Below are positions 21,173 to 27,051 of a stretch of DNA of 35,270 bases, piece after piece (the stretch's first letter is position 1; the number at the start of each line of letters is the position of its first letter). Under the pieces are notes generated by a model. The model saw only the letters and a list, made by a program, of their open reading frames with translations. It did not search any database and was not told where the DNA came from. The DNA is taken from positions 1 to 35,270 of the IMG/VR virus record IMGVR_UViG_3300023180_000186; one strand, 5' to 3'. A program made the position numbers and the translations under genes. This DNA comes from a virus.

Positions 21173-21449
21173 TGGTTATAATACGGTTCAGGTTTGTGAG
21201 TATTGGAATGCGTTTGCACGCAGGCGCATAGATCTCTTTAATATTGTAGACGTGTTAGCGATTTCTGATGATGGTGAGGTATTAGCAGTCCAATGCACAT
21301 CCAAAAGTAACGTCAGCGCTCGTATAAACAAGATAGCAAACAACGATAACATAGGTGCTATTCGTAAGGCAGGTTGGACGATACAAGTCTGGGGATGGTT
21401 TAAGAATAAAAGTAATAGATGGGAGTGTAGGATAGAAGATGTCTCATAA
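21126..21449 (+). CDS. PD-(D/E)XK-like nuclease-related protein
   Basis: A 107-aa protein resembling small Holliday-junction/VRR-type folds: RRRIDLFNIVDVLAISDDGE (R32-E51), VLAVQCTSKSNVSARINKI and AIRKAGWTIQVWGW. The D at 42 fits the first catalytic acid, but the usual ExK is VQCTSK (Q56), so the active site may be altered or use a variant motif. AAGGA 6 nt before the ATG at 21126 decides the start. It may act on DNA branches or be a binding-only relative. Confidence 0.58.
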   Translation: MATSPTQLTLKKLRSDGYNTVQVCEYWNAFARRRIDLFNIVDVLAISDDGEVLAVQCTSKSNVSARINKIANNDNIGAIRKAGWTIQVWGWFKNKSNRWECRIEDVS

Positions 21450-21846
21450 AGAAGATCATTGGTTTACTGATAAACATGGCAATCGAATTAAAAGATTAGA
21501 GTTAGTAAATAAAATTTTAAAATGTATTGGCAATCAAAGAAAATGTTGTAAGCAAATTGCTAATGAAATTGGTTTTGAGTATCAGGTAGTTCGCAATATT
21601 TTAAGACGTTTGCTTACCGCAAATTTATTAGATTCAACACCAACTAAATCATATACGTATTATCATAAGTTAGATAAAACTTGTTTACTGGCAGATTTAT
21701 TTTATAACAAAGATAAAATCTTAAAAAAATTTAAAATTAAAAATGTTAAAAGATATAGCATTGAAGACTTTAAAGGTAAAAAGTTTGATTCTAAAAAAGG
21801 AATAGTTTACAATCAATCTAGTATGACTACTTGGGAGGTAGAATAA
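21439..21846 (+). CDS. Putative winged-helix DNA-binding protein
   Basis: A 135-aa protein, overlapping the previous gene by 11 nt. Residues about 20-70 form a predicted winged helix: RLELVNKILKCIGNQRKCCK, then QIANEIGFEYQVVRNILRRL and LLDSTPTKSYTYYH as the wing. The C-terminal half is very basic (KDKILKKFKIKNVKRYSIED). Such proteins may regulate phage or host genes from within the early block. The HTH call rests on pattern only. Confidence 0.52.
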   Translation: MSHKEDHWFTDKHGNRIKRLELVNKILKCIGNQRKCCKQIANEIGFEYQVVRNILRRLLTANLLDSTPTKSYTYYHKLDKTCLLADLFYNKDKILKKFKIKNVKRYSIEDFKGKKFDSKKGIVYNQSSMTTWEVE

Positions 21847-22451
21847 TGGAACAAAGAACGGACGAATGGTTACAGGCACGAGTTGGTCACATCACAGGAT
21901 CAAGGATGGCAGATGTAATCTCAAAAATTAAAACTGGTGAATCACAAACCAGACTCAATTACAAAACACAGTTGGTTACTGAGCGATTAACTAACCAACC
22001 AGTGCAAACTTATTTTAACAACGTTATGCAACAAGGTATCGATAGAGAACCTGATGCACGTATGTTATATGAACTCGAAAACAAGATAGATGTTGAAGAA
22101 GTTGGTTTTATTAAACATCCTACTCTTGCTTGGAGTGGTGTCAGTGTTGATGGTCTTGTGGGTAAAGACGGCATTATTGAAATTAAGTCGCCACTAGAAA
22201 CTACACACACTAGCACCTTATTAAAGAAACAAGCGCCCAAAAAATACTACCCTCAGATGCAATGGGGAATGTGTGTAACACAGCGTAGTTTTTGTGACTT
22301 TGTTTCGTATAACCCTTCATTTCCAGACGATTTAAAGTTATTTGTTATTCGTGTTGAGAGGGATGATGATTACATCAAAATGCTGGAAGAAGAAGTTGTA
22401 AAGTTCAATGAGGAAATTGAGCAATTATTAAATTCTATTAAGGAGAAATAA
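21846..22451 (+). CDS. YqaJ-type exonuclease
   Basis: A 201-aa protein of the YqaJ/lambda exonuclease (PD-(D/E)XK) family. QRTDEWLQARVGHITGSRMA (3-22) is the conserved beginning. The active-site acids are E68 (REPDAR), D102 (VSVDGLV) and E112/K114 (IIEIKSP), followed by YYPQMQWGM. It digests one strand of linear DNA ends to make 3' tails. The ATG overlaps the upstream stop (TAATG). It is directly followed by an SSB-like gene and is in the same operon as the putative annealing protein. Confidence 0.9.
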   Translation: MEQRTDEWLQARVGHITGSRMADVISKIKTGESQTRLNYKTQLVTERLTNQPVQTYFNNVMQQGIDREPDARMLYELENKIDVEEVGFIKHPTLAWSGVSVDGLVGKDGIIEIKSPLETTHTSTLLKKQAPKKYYPQMQWGMCVTQRSFCDFVSYNPSFPDDLKLFVIRVERDDDYIKMLEEEVVKFNEEIEQLLNSIKEK

Positions 22452-22706
22452 ATGGCAAGATATGAAGACGTAGGTGATTTTACTTTAGGTAAAAATACTT
22501 ATAAACAAGAAGGTGATAGAACTCCAGACTATACTGGAACTATTAAATTAGCAGATGGCACTACGCAACGCATAGGTGCTTGGGTTCAAACTAATAGCAA
22601 AACTGGTGAAAAGTTTTTTAGTGGCAAAGTAACTATTGACACTGAATCAGGTTCTACAGCACCACAAGAGCAAGAGGTAAGTAATGTTGAAGACATACCG
22701 TTCTAG
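22452..22706 (+). CDS. SSB-like single-stranded DNA-binding protein with DIPF tail
   Basis: An 84-aa protein immediately after the YqaJ gene. The body (YTGTIKLADGTTQRIGAWVQ, then GEKFFSGKVTI) looks like a small OB-type beta barrel of the DUF736/phage SSB-like group. The last residues, EVSNVEDIPF, reproduce the acidic D-I-P-F tip by which bacterial SSB recruits replication and repair proteins. Its 84 residues are fewer than normal SSB (about 170), so it is a minimal version. It probably coats phage ssDNA and docks host SSB partners; the tip is seen, its use is inferred. Confidence 0.72.
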   Translation: MARYEDVGDFTLGKNTYKQEGDRTPDYTGTIKLADGTTQRIGAWVQTNSKTGEKFFSGKVTIDTESGSTAPQEQEVSNVEDIPF

Positions 22707-22872
22707 AGTTATTAGATATATTCCTGAAGATAATGTAAGGTATCTTCCAGAAGGTAAGTCAATGTTTTTAACTAAACTTACTAAAAGAAGAGGACTGGTG
22801 AAGGTAGAGTTAGACTTTCATTGGATTAGGAATAATACTGGTATGTATGAAAAATTAATGGGGAGACGATGA
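22684..22872 (+). CDS. 62-aa basic early protein
   Basis: A 62-codon gene starting MLKTYRSRVIRYIPEDNVRY and ending MYEKLMGRR, with many Arg and Lys. AGAGG precedes the ATG at 22684 and the gene overlaps the SSB-like gene by 23 nt. The stop lies inside the following terminator hairpin. No domain recognised. Basic charge fits a nucleic-acid contact. Confidence 0.58.
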   Translation: MLKTYRSRVIRYIPEDNVRYLPEGKSMFLTKLTKRRGLVKVELDFHWIRNNTGMYEKLMGRR

Positions 22873-22885
22873 TCTCCCCTTTTAA
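22860..22885. terminator. Bidirectional rho-independent terminator
   Basis: GGGGAGA-CGATGA-TCTCCCC (22860-22879) followed by TTTTAATT on the plus strand. On the minus strand the same stem follows the PqqA-like stop and is succeeded by ATTAATTTTT. It ends the early operon segment and the opposing pqqA-like gene. Confidence 0.82.
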
Positions 22886-22957
22886 TTATTTGTTCATTAC
22901 ATATAATGTAACTTCAAAACCGAAACGCATTTCAGTTGCTGATGGTGTTGTCCACAT
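22886..22957 (-). CDS. pqqA: PqqA-like PQQ precursor peptide
   Basis: A 23-codon gene on the strand opposite to its neighbours. The peptide is MWTTPSATEMRFGF followed by EVTLYVMNK. Length, MW start, P5, G13 and the E-V-T-x-Y core match bacterial PqqA; E15 and Y19 are the residues that the radical-SAM enzyme PqqE joins to make pyrroloquinoline quinone. AAGGAG 7 nt before the ATG is a strong ribosome site, a palindrome and TATAAT lie upstream and a terminator lies downstream, so it is an independent unit. No pqqB-E, D or F is present, so host enzymes would be needed. Match is by eye but over nearly every diagnostic position. Confidence 0.85.
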   Translation of the reverse strand: MWTTPSATEMRFGFEVTLYVMNK

Positions 22958-22991
22958 AGTGAATCTCCTTTCTTATAGATTTCTATGTAAT

Positions 22992-23015
22992 TATAATTTG
23001 TATTACACGTAATAC
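22992..23015. promoter_or_regulatory. Palindrome and two-way -10 element between pqqA and the next early gene
   Basis: GTATTAC-AC-GTAATAC (23000-23015) is a perfect 7-bp inverted repeat with a 2-bp centre. Beside it, AATTATAATT (22990-22999) reads TATAAT on both strands. The palindrome falls where the -35 of the minus-strand pqqA promoter would be, so it may be an operator or an activator site. A plus-strand promoter for the downstream genes could also lie here. Confidence 0.48.
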
Positions 23016-23035
23016 ACACAACGAGGGATTAGATT

Positions 23036-23260
23036 ATGATACAGAAAATACTTAAAATTATTGTTCCATTTATATTTATTGTGATTTCAATTGGTATTGG
23101 TTTGCAGTATTACATTACTACTAAACTCACTCCAGAAGATTTAATTTGCCATAAAGGAACATTGTTATCACAACTTTCAGATAAAGAACCAATTTACACT
23201 AAAGTAAAAGATATACATTGTGAAATTATTGCTGGTCGACTGGTGTTGAATTATGAATAA
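23036..23260 (+). CDS. Small inner-membrane-anchored protein
   Basis: A 74-aa protein. Residues 7-29 (KIIVPFIFIVISIGIGLQYY region) form one strong membrane helix preceded by Lys residues, so the C-terminal 45 residues would lie outside the cytoplasm. These contain two cysteines (DLICHKG, DIHCEII) that could make a disulphide. GAGG precedes the ATG at a rather long spacing of 9 nt. It is the first plus gene after the PqqA-like unit. Possible roles include superinfection exclusion or envelope change; none is shown. Confidence 0.58.
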   Translation: MIQKILKIIVPFIFIVISIGIGLQYYITTKLTPEDLICHKGTLLSQLSDKEPIYTKVKDIHCEIIAGRLVLNYE

Positions 23261-23687
23261 CTTTGATAAACGATTGCCAGAAGGCGAACAGATTGAACAA
23301 TTAGCGTTAGAGCGTATTCATAAGTATTACCCTAAAGCATATAAAAAAGAAGGTAACTTTCCTTACTACGACATTTATATTCCAGAGATTAAATCTAGTG
23401 TTGAGGTAAAGTCTTGTCCTCAGTGTCATGAGTATGGTAATGTAGTTATAGAGTTTGAAATGAATGGCAAGCAGACTGCATTGTGCGTTAGTTGTGCAGA
23501 TTTCTGGTTAATCTGGGATGGTAAAAAGTTTCACTCTTTGAGAAAAGGTGATATATTACATTGTATATTTGTTAATATTAACAAAATAAAATATTGGGAT
23601 GGTGCAATGGATGGTGATAGCAGTGCAAAGAAAGCGTGGTTAATCCCTCCTGATTTACTTTTTAATTATGGTAAGGAGTTCATATGA
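23253..23687 (+). CDS. PD-(D/E)XK endonuclease-like protein
   Basis: A 144-aa protein with FPYYDIYIPEIKSSVEVKSC: D40, E51 and K53 (EVK) form the PD-(D/E)XK catalytic core. Cysteines at 55 and 58 (CPQC) and 78 and 81 (CVSC) would hold a zinc within or beside the nuclease. This resembles small phage restriction-like or junction-resolving nucleases. It overlaps the membrane protein gene by 8 nt and the DUF3310 gene by 4 nt (ATGA). Substrate unknown; host DNA breakdown or branch cutting are possible. Confidence 0.66.
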   Translation: MNNFDKRLPEGEQIEQLALERIHKYYPKAYKKEGNFPYYDIYIPEIKSSVEVKSCPQCHEYGNVVIEFEMNGKQTALCVSCADFWLIWDGKKFHSLRKGDILHCIFVNINKIKYWDGAMDGDSSAKKAWLIPPDLLFNYGKEFI

Positions 23688-24004
23688 GTGATCCAATTAA
23701 TCCAGACCACTATAAAAAAGGTGGTATAGAAACATTTGATGTAATAAAAGCAAAGCAAACTAAAGAAGAAACTATAGGATATTGCAAAGGTAATGAAAGA
23801 AAATATCTTGATAGAAGAGGTCTTAAAAATGCTATTAAGTCAGAACGATTAGCATGGGCAAAGCAATGCAAAGAAGAATGTCGTAAACAAAGATGGTATT
23901 TAGACCAAGAAGAAAAAATTTACGATGAGATCATTGCAGAAGAGACTGCTAGTCCAGTAACACCTGACGAATGGATAGACGATCCATTACATGACGAAGA
24001 TTAA
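23684..24004 (+). CDS. DUF3310 family protein
   Basis: A 106-aa protein with the DUF3310 signature: PDHYKKGGIETFDVIKAKQT (8-27), then IGYCKGNERKYLDRRGLKNA (31-50) and a WYLD segment. This family is common in phages and is sometimes called SaV-like or nucleotide-kinase related, without proven activity. It lies at the end of the plus operon. The ATG overlaps the preceding stop as ATGA. Confidence 0.8.
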   Translation: MSDPINPDHYKKGGIETFDVIKAKQTKEETIGYCKGNERKYLDRRGLKNAIKSERLAWAKQCKEECRKQRWYLDQEEKIYDEIIAEETASPVTPDEWIDDPLHDED

Positions 24005-24143
24005 GTTACAAGGTCAAGTCTGCCATGTATGTGGCGACAAAGCAAAGTTTTATCACCGTAAACATAAGAAATGGTGGTGTGGGATAGATTTCTATAATTT
24101 AGAGGGAATATGCAAGAATGCAAAGCAGAAAACTAATAATTGA
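23991..24143 (+). CDS. 50-aa zinc-ribbon protein
   Basis: A 50-codon gene starting MTKIKLQGQVCHVCGDKAKF and continuing HRKHKKWWCGIDFYNLEGIC. C11 and C14 with C30 and C41, plus several His residues, suggest one zinc ribbon. It overlaps DUF3310 by 14 nt. No family recognised. Basic surface suggests DNA or RNA contact. Confidence 0.55.
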   Translation: MTKIKLQGQVCHVCGDKAKFYHRKHKKWWCGIDFYNLEGICKNAKQKTNN

Positions 24144-24273
24144 TGGTAGTCATTATACGGTGAATTGTTTTAAAGAGTCTGACGGATCTGTCAGGGTAGA
24201 GGTCAGTCATGACATTACTGGGAAATATTACAAGATGTTTCCTGACAACAAAATCAACCTAAGTGATGGTTGA
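24118..24273 (+). CDS. 51-aa hypothetical protein at the end of the early block
   Basis: A 51-codon gene starting MQSRKLIIDGSHYTVNCFKE and ending KINLSDG. It overlaps the zinc-ribbon gene by 26 nt, with AGAGGGA upstream. A beta-rich small protein; no family recognised. It is followed by the convergence point with the lysis-side minus genes. Confidence 0.5.
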   Translation: MQSRKLIIDGSHYTVNCFKESDGSVRVEVSHDITGKYYKMFPDNKINLSDG

Positions 24274-24290
24274 TATGAAAGGAGTCAGAT

Positions 24291-24365
24291 ATGCTGGCAG
24301 GTTTAGTTTGGTGGGAAAAGTTCTTGGTTTTGAGTTTTGCTACGCTCATAATCACGTTTCTTTAA
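24291..24365 (+). CDS. Possible 24-aa hydrophobic membrane peptide
   Basis: MLAGLVWWEKFLVLSFATLI-like peptide with a single membrane helix, followed by ITFL. AAAGGAG 6 nt before the ATG is an excellent ribosome site. However, most of it lies antisense to the end of the minus-strand 81-aa gene, so it may be fortuitous. If real it would be a toxic or holin-like micro-peptide closing the early operon. Confidence 0.33.
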   Translation: MLAGLVWWEKFLVLSFATLIITFL

Positions 24366-24548
24366 ATCCCAAATTAGTTGTAAGTAGTATTTGATTTTAT
24401 TTTTTCTCTCCTCGTCTTTGAGTTTTTCTAGGAAGTCAACTCTTTTAGAGTATGATTTTCTAGAGAGACTTAGAGATTCACAATAGCGCATCCACTCTTC
24501 ACTATAGTTATCTACTTGTTTACCGTCTGGTAATGTTTTAATCGTCAT
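24303..24548 (-). CDS. Conserved hypothetical phage protein
   Basis: An 81-aa charged protein with a recurring phage pattern: LPDGKQVDNYSEEWMRYCES, then VDFLEKLKDEERKNKIKYYL and an LIWDLKKRDYE end. It should be mostly helical. I chose the ATG at 24548, which overlaps the previous stop; a start 18 nt earlier is possible and neither has a clear ribosome site. It is the last minus gene before the convergence with the early operon. Function unknown. Confidence 0.6.
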   Translation of the reverse strand: MTIKTLPDGKQVDNYSEEWMRYCESLSLSRKSYSKRVDFLEKLKDEERKNKIKYYLQLIWDLKKRDYERSKTQNQELFPPN

Positions 24549-24699
24549 ATTCTGGTATGTCAGCATAGATAGAGTCTACTATAATTTCTACGCTTGCACC
24601 AGAGTCGAGGAAAATTGTGATCGTATCCTCCCCATAAGTTACCTGACATTCTTCGATTACACACCCTGTCATTGCTTTTGCTATGTCTATAATGTCCAC
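24538..24699 (-). CDS. 53-aa hypothetical protein, GTG start
   Basis: A 53-codon gene. The GTG at 24699 has AAGG about 8 nt upstream and begins just after the exonuclease stop; a longer in-frame version from 24789 would overlap the exonuclease by 85 nt. The product (VDIIDIAKAMTGCVIEECQV, then TITIFLDSGASVEIIVDSIY) is a small alpha/beta acidic protein. Not recognised. Start is the uncertain part. Confidence 0.5.
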   Translation of the reverse strand: MDIIDIAKAMTGCVIEECQVTYGEDTITIFLDSGASVEIIVDSIYADIPEYDD

Positions 24700-24704
24700 G
24701 ATTT

Positions 24705-25451
24705 TTACCTTATGCTGACAACGGATTCTGATTTTCTTTTGTTCTTGATCCCCTTGTTGCTTCTTGCCCACGACCCACATGACATACACCTATATTGTTG
24801 AAAAACTTGAGTATTGGTTTTTTTAAAACCACGCTTGTGAATGTGACTGCTACCACAAGTAGGACACACAGTAACTTCGCTATATTCATTATGATTTATA
24901 TATCCTCCCAACCAACCTTCTAATTTTTTATACAACAACTCTAACAACACTGTGTCTTGCTCATTGTATTCCTGCATCAACTCCCTTGCTTTAGGATCTT
25001 TTTTTTCAACATCATTCCATAGATCCATGCCAGAATGTTTTATCTTAGACCCAATACCTAGTTCTTGTGCTACGTTATCTAACTTATTAGATATAAATCT
25101 AAAGTTTCTTTTCATTACTCGAAGTAAATCAACTTGCTTGTATGGACTTGGTGGCGACATACCTAACAATAAGAACTCACGATTAATACTCTTAATATCG
25201 AATGCCATACCATTATAGTGAACACACACGTCACACTCATCTAGCAAGTTCCAGATATGTTTCACCATCCTTCGATGTGATGATGTCCACTCAGAATCAA
25301 AAATTACATTATCATCATCTTTCCACTTAGCAGACCAGCACATCATTTTGCCACGCTTAATTATTTGGTTAAGACTAGCATTAATATCATACAATCCCCA
25401 TGCTGAAATTACTGATGCTTTTGTTTCTATGTCAATAAACAGAATCTTCAA
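24705..25451 (-). CDS. DEDDy 3'-5' exonuclease with zinc-ribbon tail
   Basis: A 248-aa DnaQ-like exonuclease. Exo I is LFIDIET (D7, E9), Exo II VHYNGMAFDIKSINREF (D85) and Exo III YNEQDTVLL (Y162, D166), the DEDDy arrangement. The C-terminus carries a zinc ribbon, CPTC...CMSC (C196, C199, C222, C225). I prefer the TTG at 25451 because GGAG precedes it; another TTG at 25475 is possible. It may degrade DNA or RNA or proofread for a host enzyme. It lies oddly beyond the lysis genes rather than with replication genes. Confidence 0.8.
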   Translation of the reverse strand: MKILFIDIETKASVISAWGLYDINASLNQIIKRGKMMCWSAKWKDDDNVIFDSEWTSSHRRMVKHIWNLLDECDVCVHYNGMAFDIKSINREFLLLGMSPPSPYKQVDLLRVMKRNFRFISNKLDNVAQELGIGSKIKHSGMDLWNDVEKKDPKARELMQEYNEQDTVLLELLYKKLEGWLGGYINHNEYSEVTVCPTCGSSHIHKRGFKKTNTQVFQQYRCMSCGSWARSNKGIKNKRKSESVVSIR

Positions 25452-25878
25452 AAGGTCTTGCTCCGTATCTATCAATGATTAATGCATTGTTACGTGGATT
25501 CTCTTTGACAAATGATATATGAATCCATCTGCCAAACTCTAGTATTACTTGGTCGTAATTAATTTTTGAAGTGTGCTTAACAATTTCTTCGACCACGCTA
25601 CGAGGGTTACCAAAAGATGGCGCAATGAAGTCCACAGCGTTGCCAGTAATGTGCTGGGAAGATCTCTTACTTCCCAAATGATCATTAAGATCACAACTCC
25701 TGTAACCACTGCTAATAAGCATAGGACAGCGTAATAAATCTCTAACATTTTCTAATTCTCCTGCTAAGAATCTAAGATTATCAATAACTTCAACCGTAGG
25801 TGTATTATCGATACCTAAGCGAACTGCTGTATCGGAGTGTGTTAATTCCTCTAAACTAAAGTGTGGCGATAACTTCAT
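25432..25878 (-). CDS. Endolysin, M15 peptidase (L-Ala-D-Glu/D-Ala-D-Ala type)
   Basis: A 148-aa protein with the M15A zinc-peptidase motifs: SSQHITGNAVDF (H76, D83) and GRWIHIS (H120), after an LISSGYRS segment. FSLEELTHSDTAVRLGIDN at the N-terminus is typical of phage M15 endolysins. There is no signal peptide, so it needs the holin next door to reach peptidoglycan. The ATG overlaps the holin stop by 4 nt (ATGA) and its end overlaps the exonuclease gene. Confident call. Confidence 0.9.
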   Translation of the reverse strand: MKLSPHFSLEELTHSDTAVRLGIDNTPTVEVIDNLRFLAGELENVRDLLRCPMLISSGYRSCDLNDHLGSKRSSQHITGNAVDFIAPSFGNPRSVVEEIVKHTSKINYDQVILEFGRWIHISFVKENPRNNALIIDRYGARPFEDSVY

Positions 25879-26270
25879 TTAGTTAATCCCTTGCTTTTCT
25901 CCCAAGAACGCAACCCTGCCATACCTAAAAGGGCAAACGTTAACTCCATTAAAACATCAGTTTGGAATGTGGGCAACACTACATTGTTCCCAGCAAGGAT
26001 TAATATCCACTGCACTAACGGTTGTAATAAAAATATCCAAGCAAAAGATAAACTTGATACCCAACCTAAACATGGTCTCCAACCAGCAACAAAAATAGAT
26101 CGATGTGATGCTTCAGTCTTATTTATATCTATCTGTGCCATGTTTTGAGCGTGTGCTTGCTTTTCTGCCATAGTAGCAATCTCATGTGCCATTTTATTTT
26201 TTTGATCTTTGTCTTCTATAAACTTATCTAAGATAGATGTAACTGGTGCAATTAATGCAGTCCAAACCAT
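25875..26270 (-). CDS. Holin, 3TM superfamily
   Basis: A 131-aa membrane protein. HRSIFVAGWRPCLGWVSSLS (56-75) followed by hydrophobic helices at about 76-94 and 103-120 is the pattern of GTA-type 3TM holins, with the charged helix before it and an RSWEKSKG basic tail. It lies next to the endolysin with an ATGA overlap. Holins assemble in the inner membrane and trigger lysis at a set time. Family call is by motif and context. Confidence 0.85.
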   Translation of the reverse strand: MVWTALIAPVTSILDKFIEDKDQKNKMAHEIATMAEKQAHAQNMAQIDINKTEASHRSIFVAGWRPCLGWVSSLSFAWIFLLQPLVQWILILAGNNVVLPTFQTDVLMELTFALLGMAGLRSWEKSKGLTK

Positions 26271-26278
26271 ATAACCTC

Positions 26279-26617
26279 CTATATTTCGTTTTCATCAAAA
26301 CCTAACTCATTAGCAATATGCTTACGCAACTCTTTAAAATTCTTATCATGCTTGAGGTAGGACTTACCATATAAATGATTAGTCATATGTATAATTTCAT
26401 GCAACATTGACTTAATCACGCTTGTTAAAAATCTGTGTCTTTGAGGACATACACCAATAGTATGTGGATCTGGTGTATATGATGCCATGCAGTTTTCTTT
26501 CATATCAAGTATTTCAAACTCAATCTCAAATGATGGTGGCAACCCAACATCTCTTAACACATGAGTTGAAACTAACATATCGTATATCGACTCTAATGTT
26601 CGTATATCTAACTTCAT
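26279..26617 (-). CDS. SprT-like zincin metalloprotease-like protein
   Basis: A 112-aa protein with HEIIH (73-77) in the helix SMLHEIIHMTNHLYGKSYLK and a further His (H90) 13 residues on, followed by DKNFKELRKHIANELGF, matching SprT/WSS1-type domains. These zinc proteases act on DNA-bound proteins in cells, but phage copies are found in lysis and virion regions with unknown targets. The full zinc site appears present. It lies between the holin and a coiled-coil membrane protein, overlapping the latter by 4 nt. Confidence 0.72.
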   Translation of the reverse strand: MKLDIRTLESIYDMLVSTHVLRDVGLPPSFEIEFEILDMKENCMASYTPDPHTIGVCPQRHRFLTSVIKSMLHEIIHMTNHLYGKSYLKHDKNFKELRKHIANELGFDENEI

Positions 26618-27051
26618 CTTCTATCTAATGGGTTAGTAGTAGCACGTTTAATTATTTCGAGTTTGTCATTGAGTGCTTCTATCTTTGTATCTACTTCACT
26701 TTGAACTGCATTAGATATTGCTTCTGTTTCTCTGCTTGTTGCTTTACTAAGTGCTATTGCTTCTTTACTCAATGCGTATGCTTCACTTGCCTTTTCCTGC
26801 AATCGAATGTTTGAATTTAGTGATTCTATTTGACGTTCCTTGACAGAACCAAGTTGTATTTGTAGTTCATTAATATCTTTTTTTATACTGCTGAGACCTT
26901 TACTTGATTCTATAGTCTCATTCATCTTAATATAAAAACTGGTTGCGCTGTAACCTATCCCAAGCACTATCGGAGTGACGAGTATAATAATCCTCGCTAT
27001 CGTCTTGCTTGATAAAGTCAATGATATTGGTTTCAAGTCTTTTAAACTCAT
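26614..27051 (-). CDS. Membrane-anchored coiled-coil protein, possible i-spanin
   Basis: A 145-aa protein. Residues about 19-41 are one membrane helix (TIARIIILVTPIVLGIGYSA); the rest is a long charged helix with heptad spacing and Ala/Glu/Ser-rich runs (ASEAYALSKEAIALSKATSR). The topology is like an inner-membrane spanin (Rz) or another periplasmic strut. It overlaps the preceding exported-protein gene by 125 nt, and the membrane helix falls inside that overlap. The overlap recalls nested Rz/Rz1 genes, but the partner here is not a short lipoprotein. Function inferred. Confidence 0.5.
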   Translation of the reverse strand: MSLKDLKPISLTLSSKTIARIIILVTPIVLGIGYSATSFYIKMNETIESSKGLSSIKKDINELQIQLGSVKERQIESLNSNIRLQEKASEAYALSKEAIALSKATSRETEAISNAVQSEVDTKIEALNDKLEIIKRATTNPLDRR

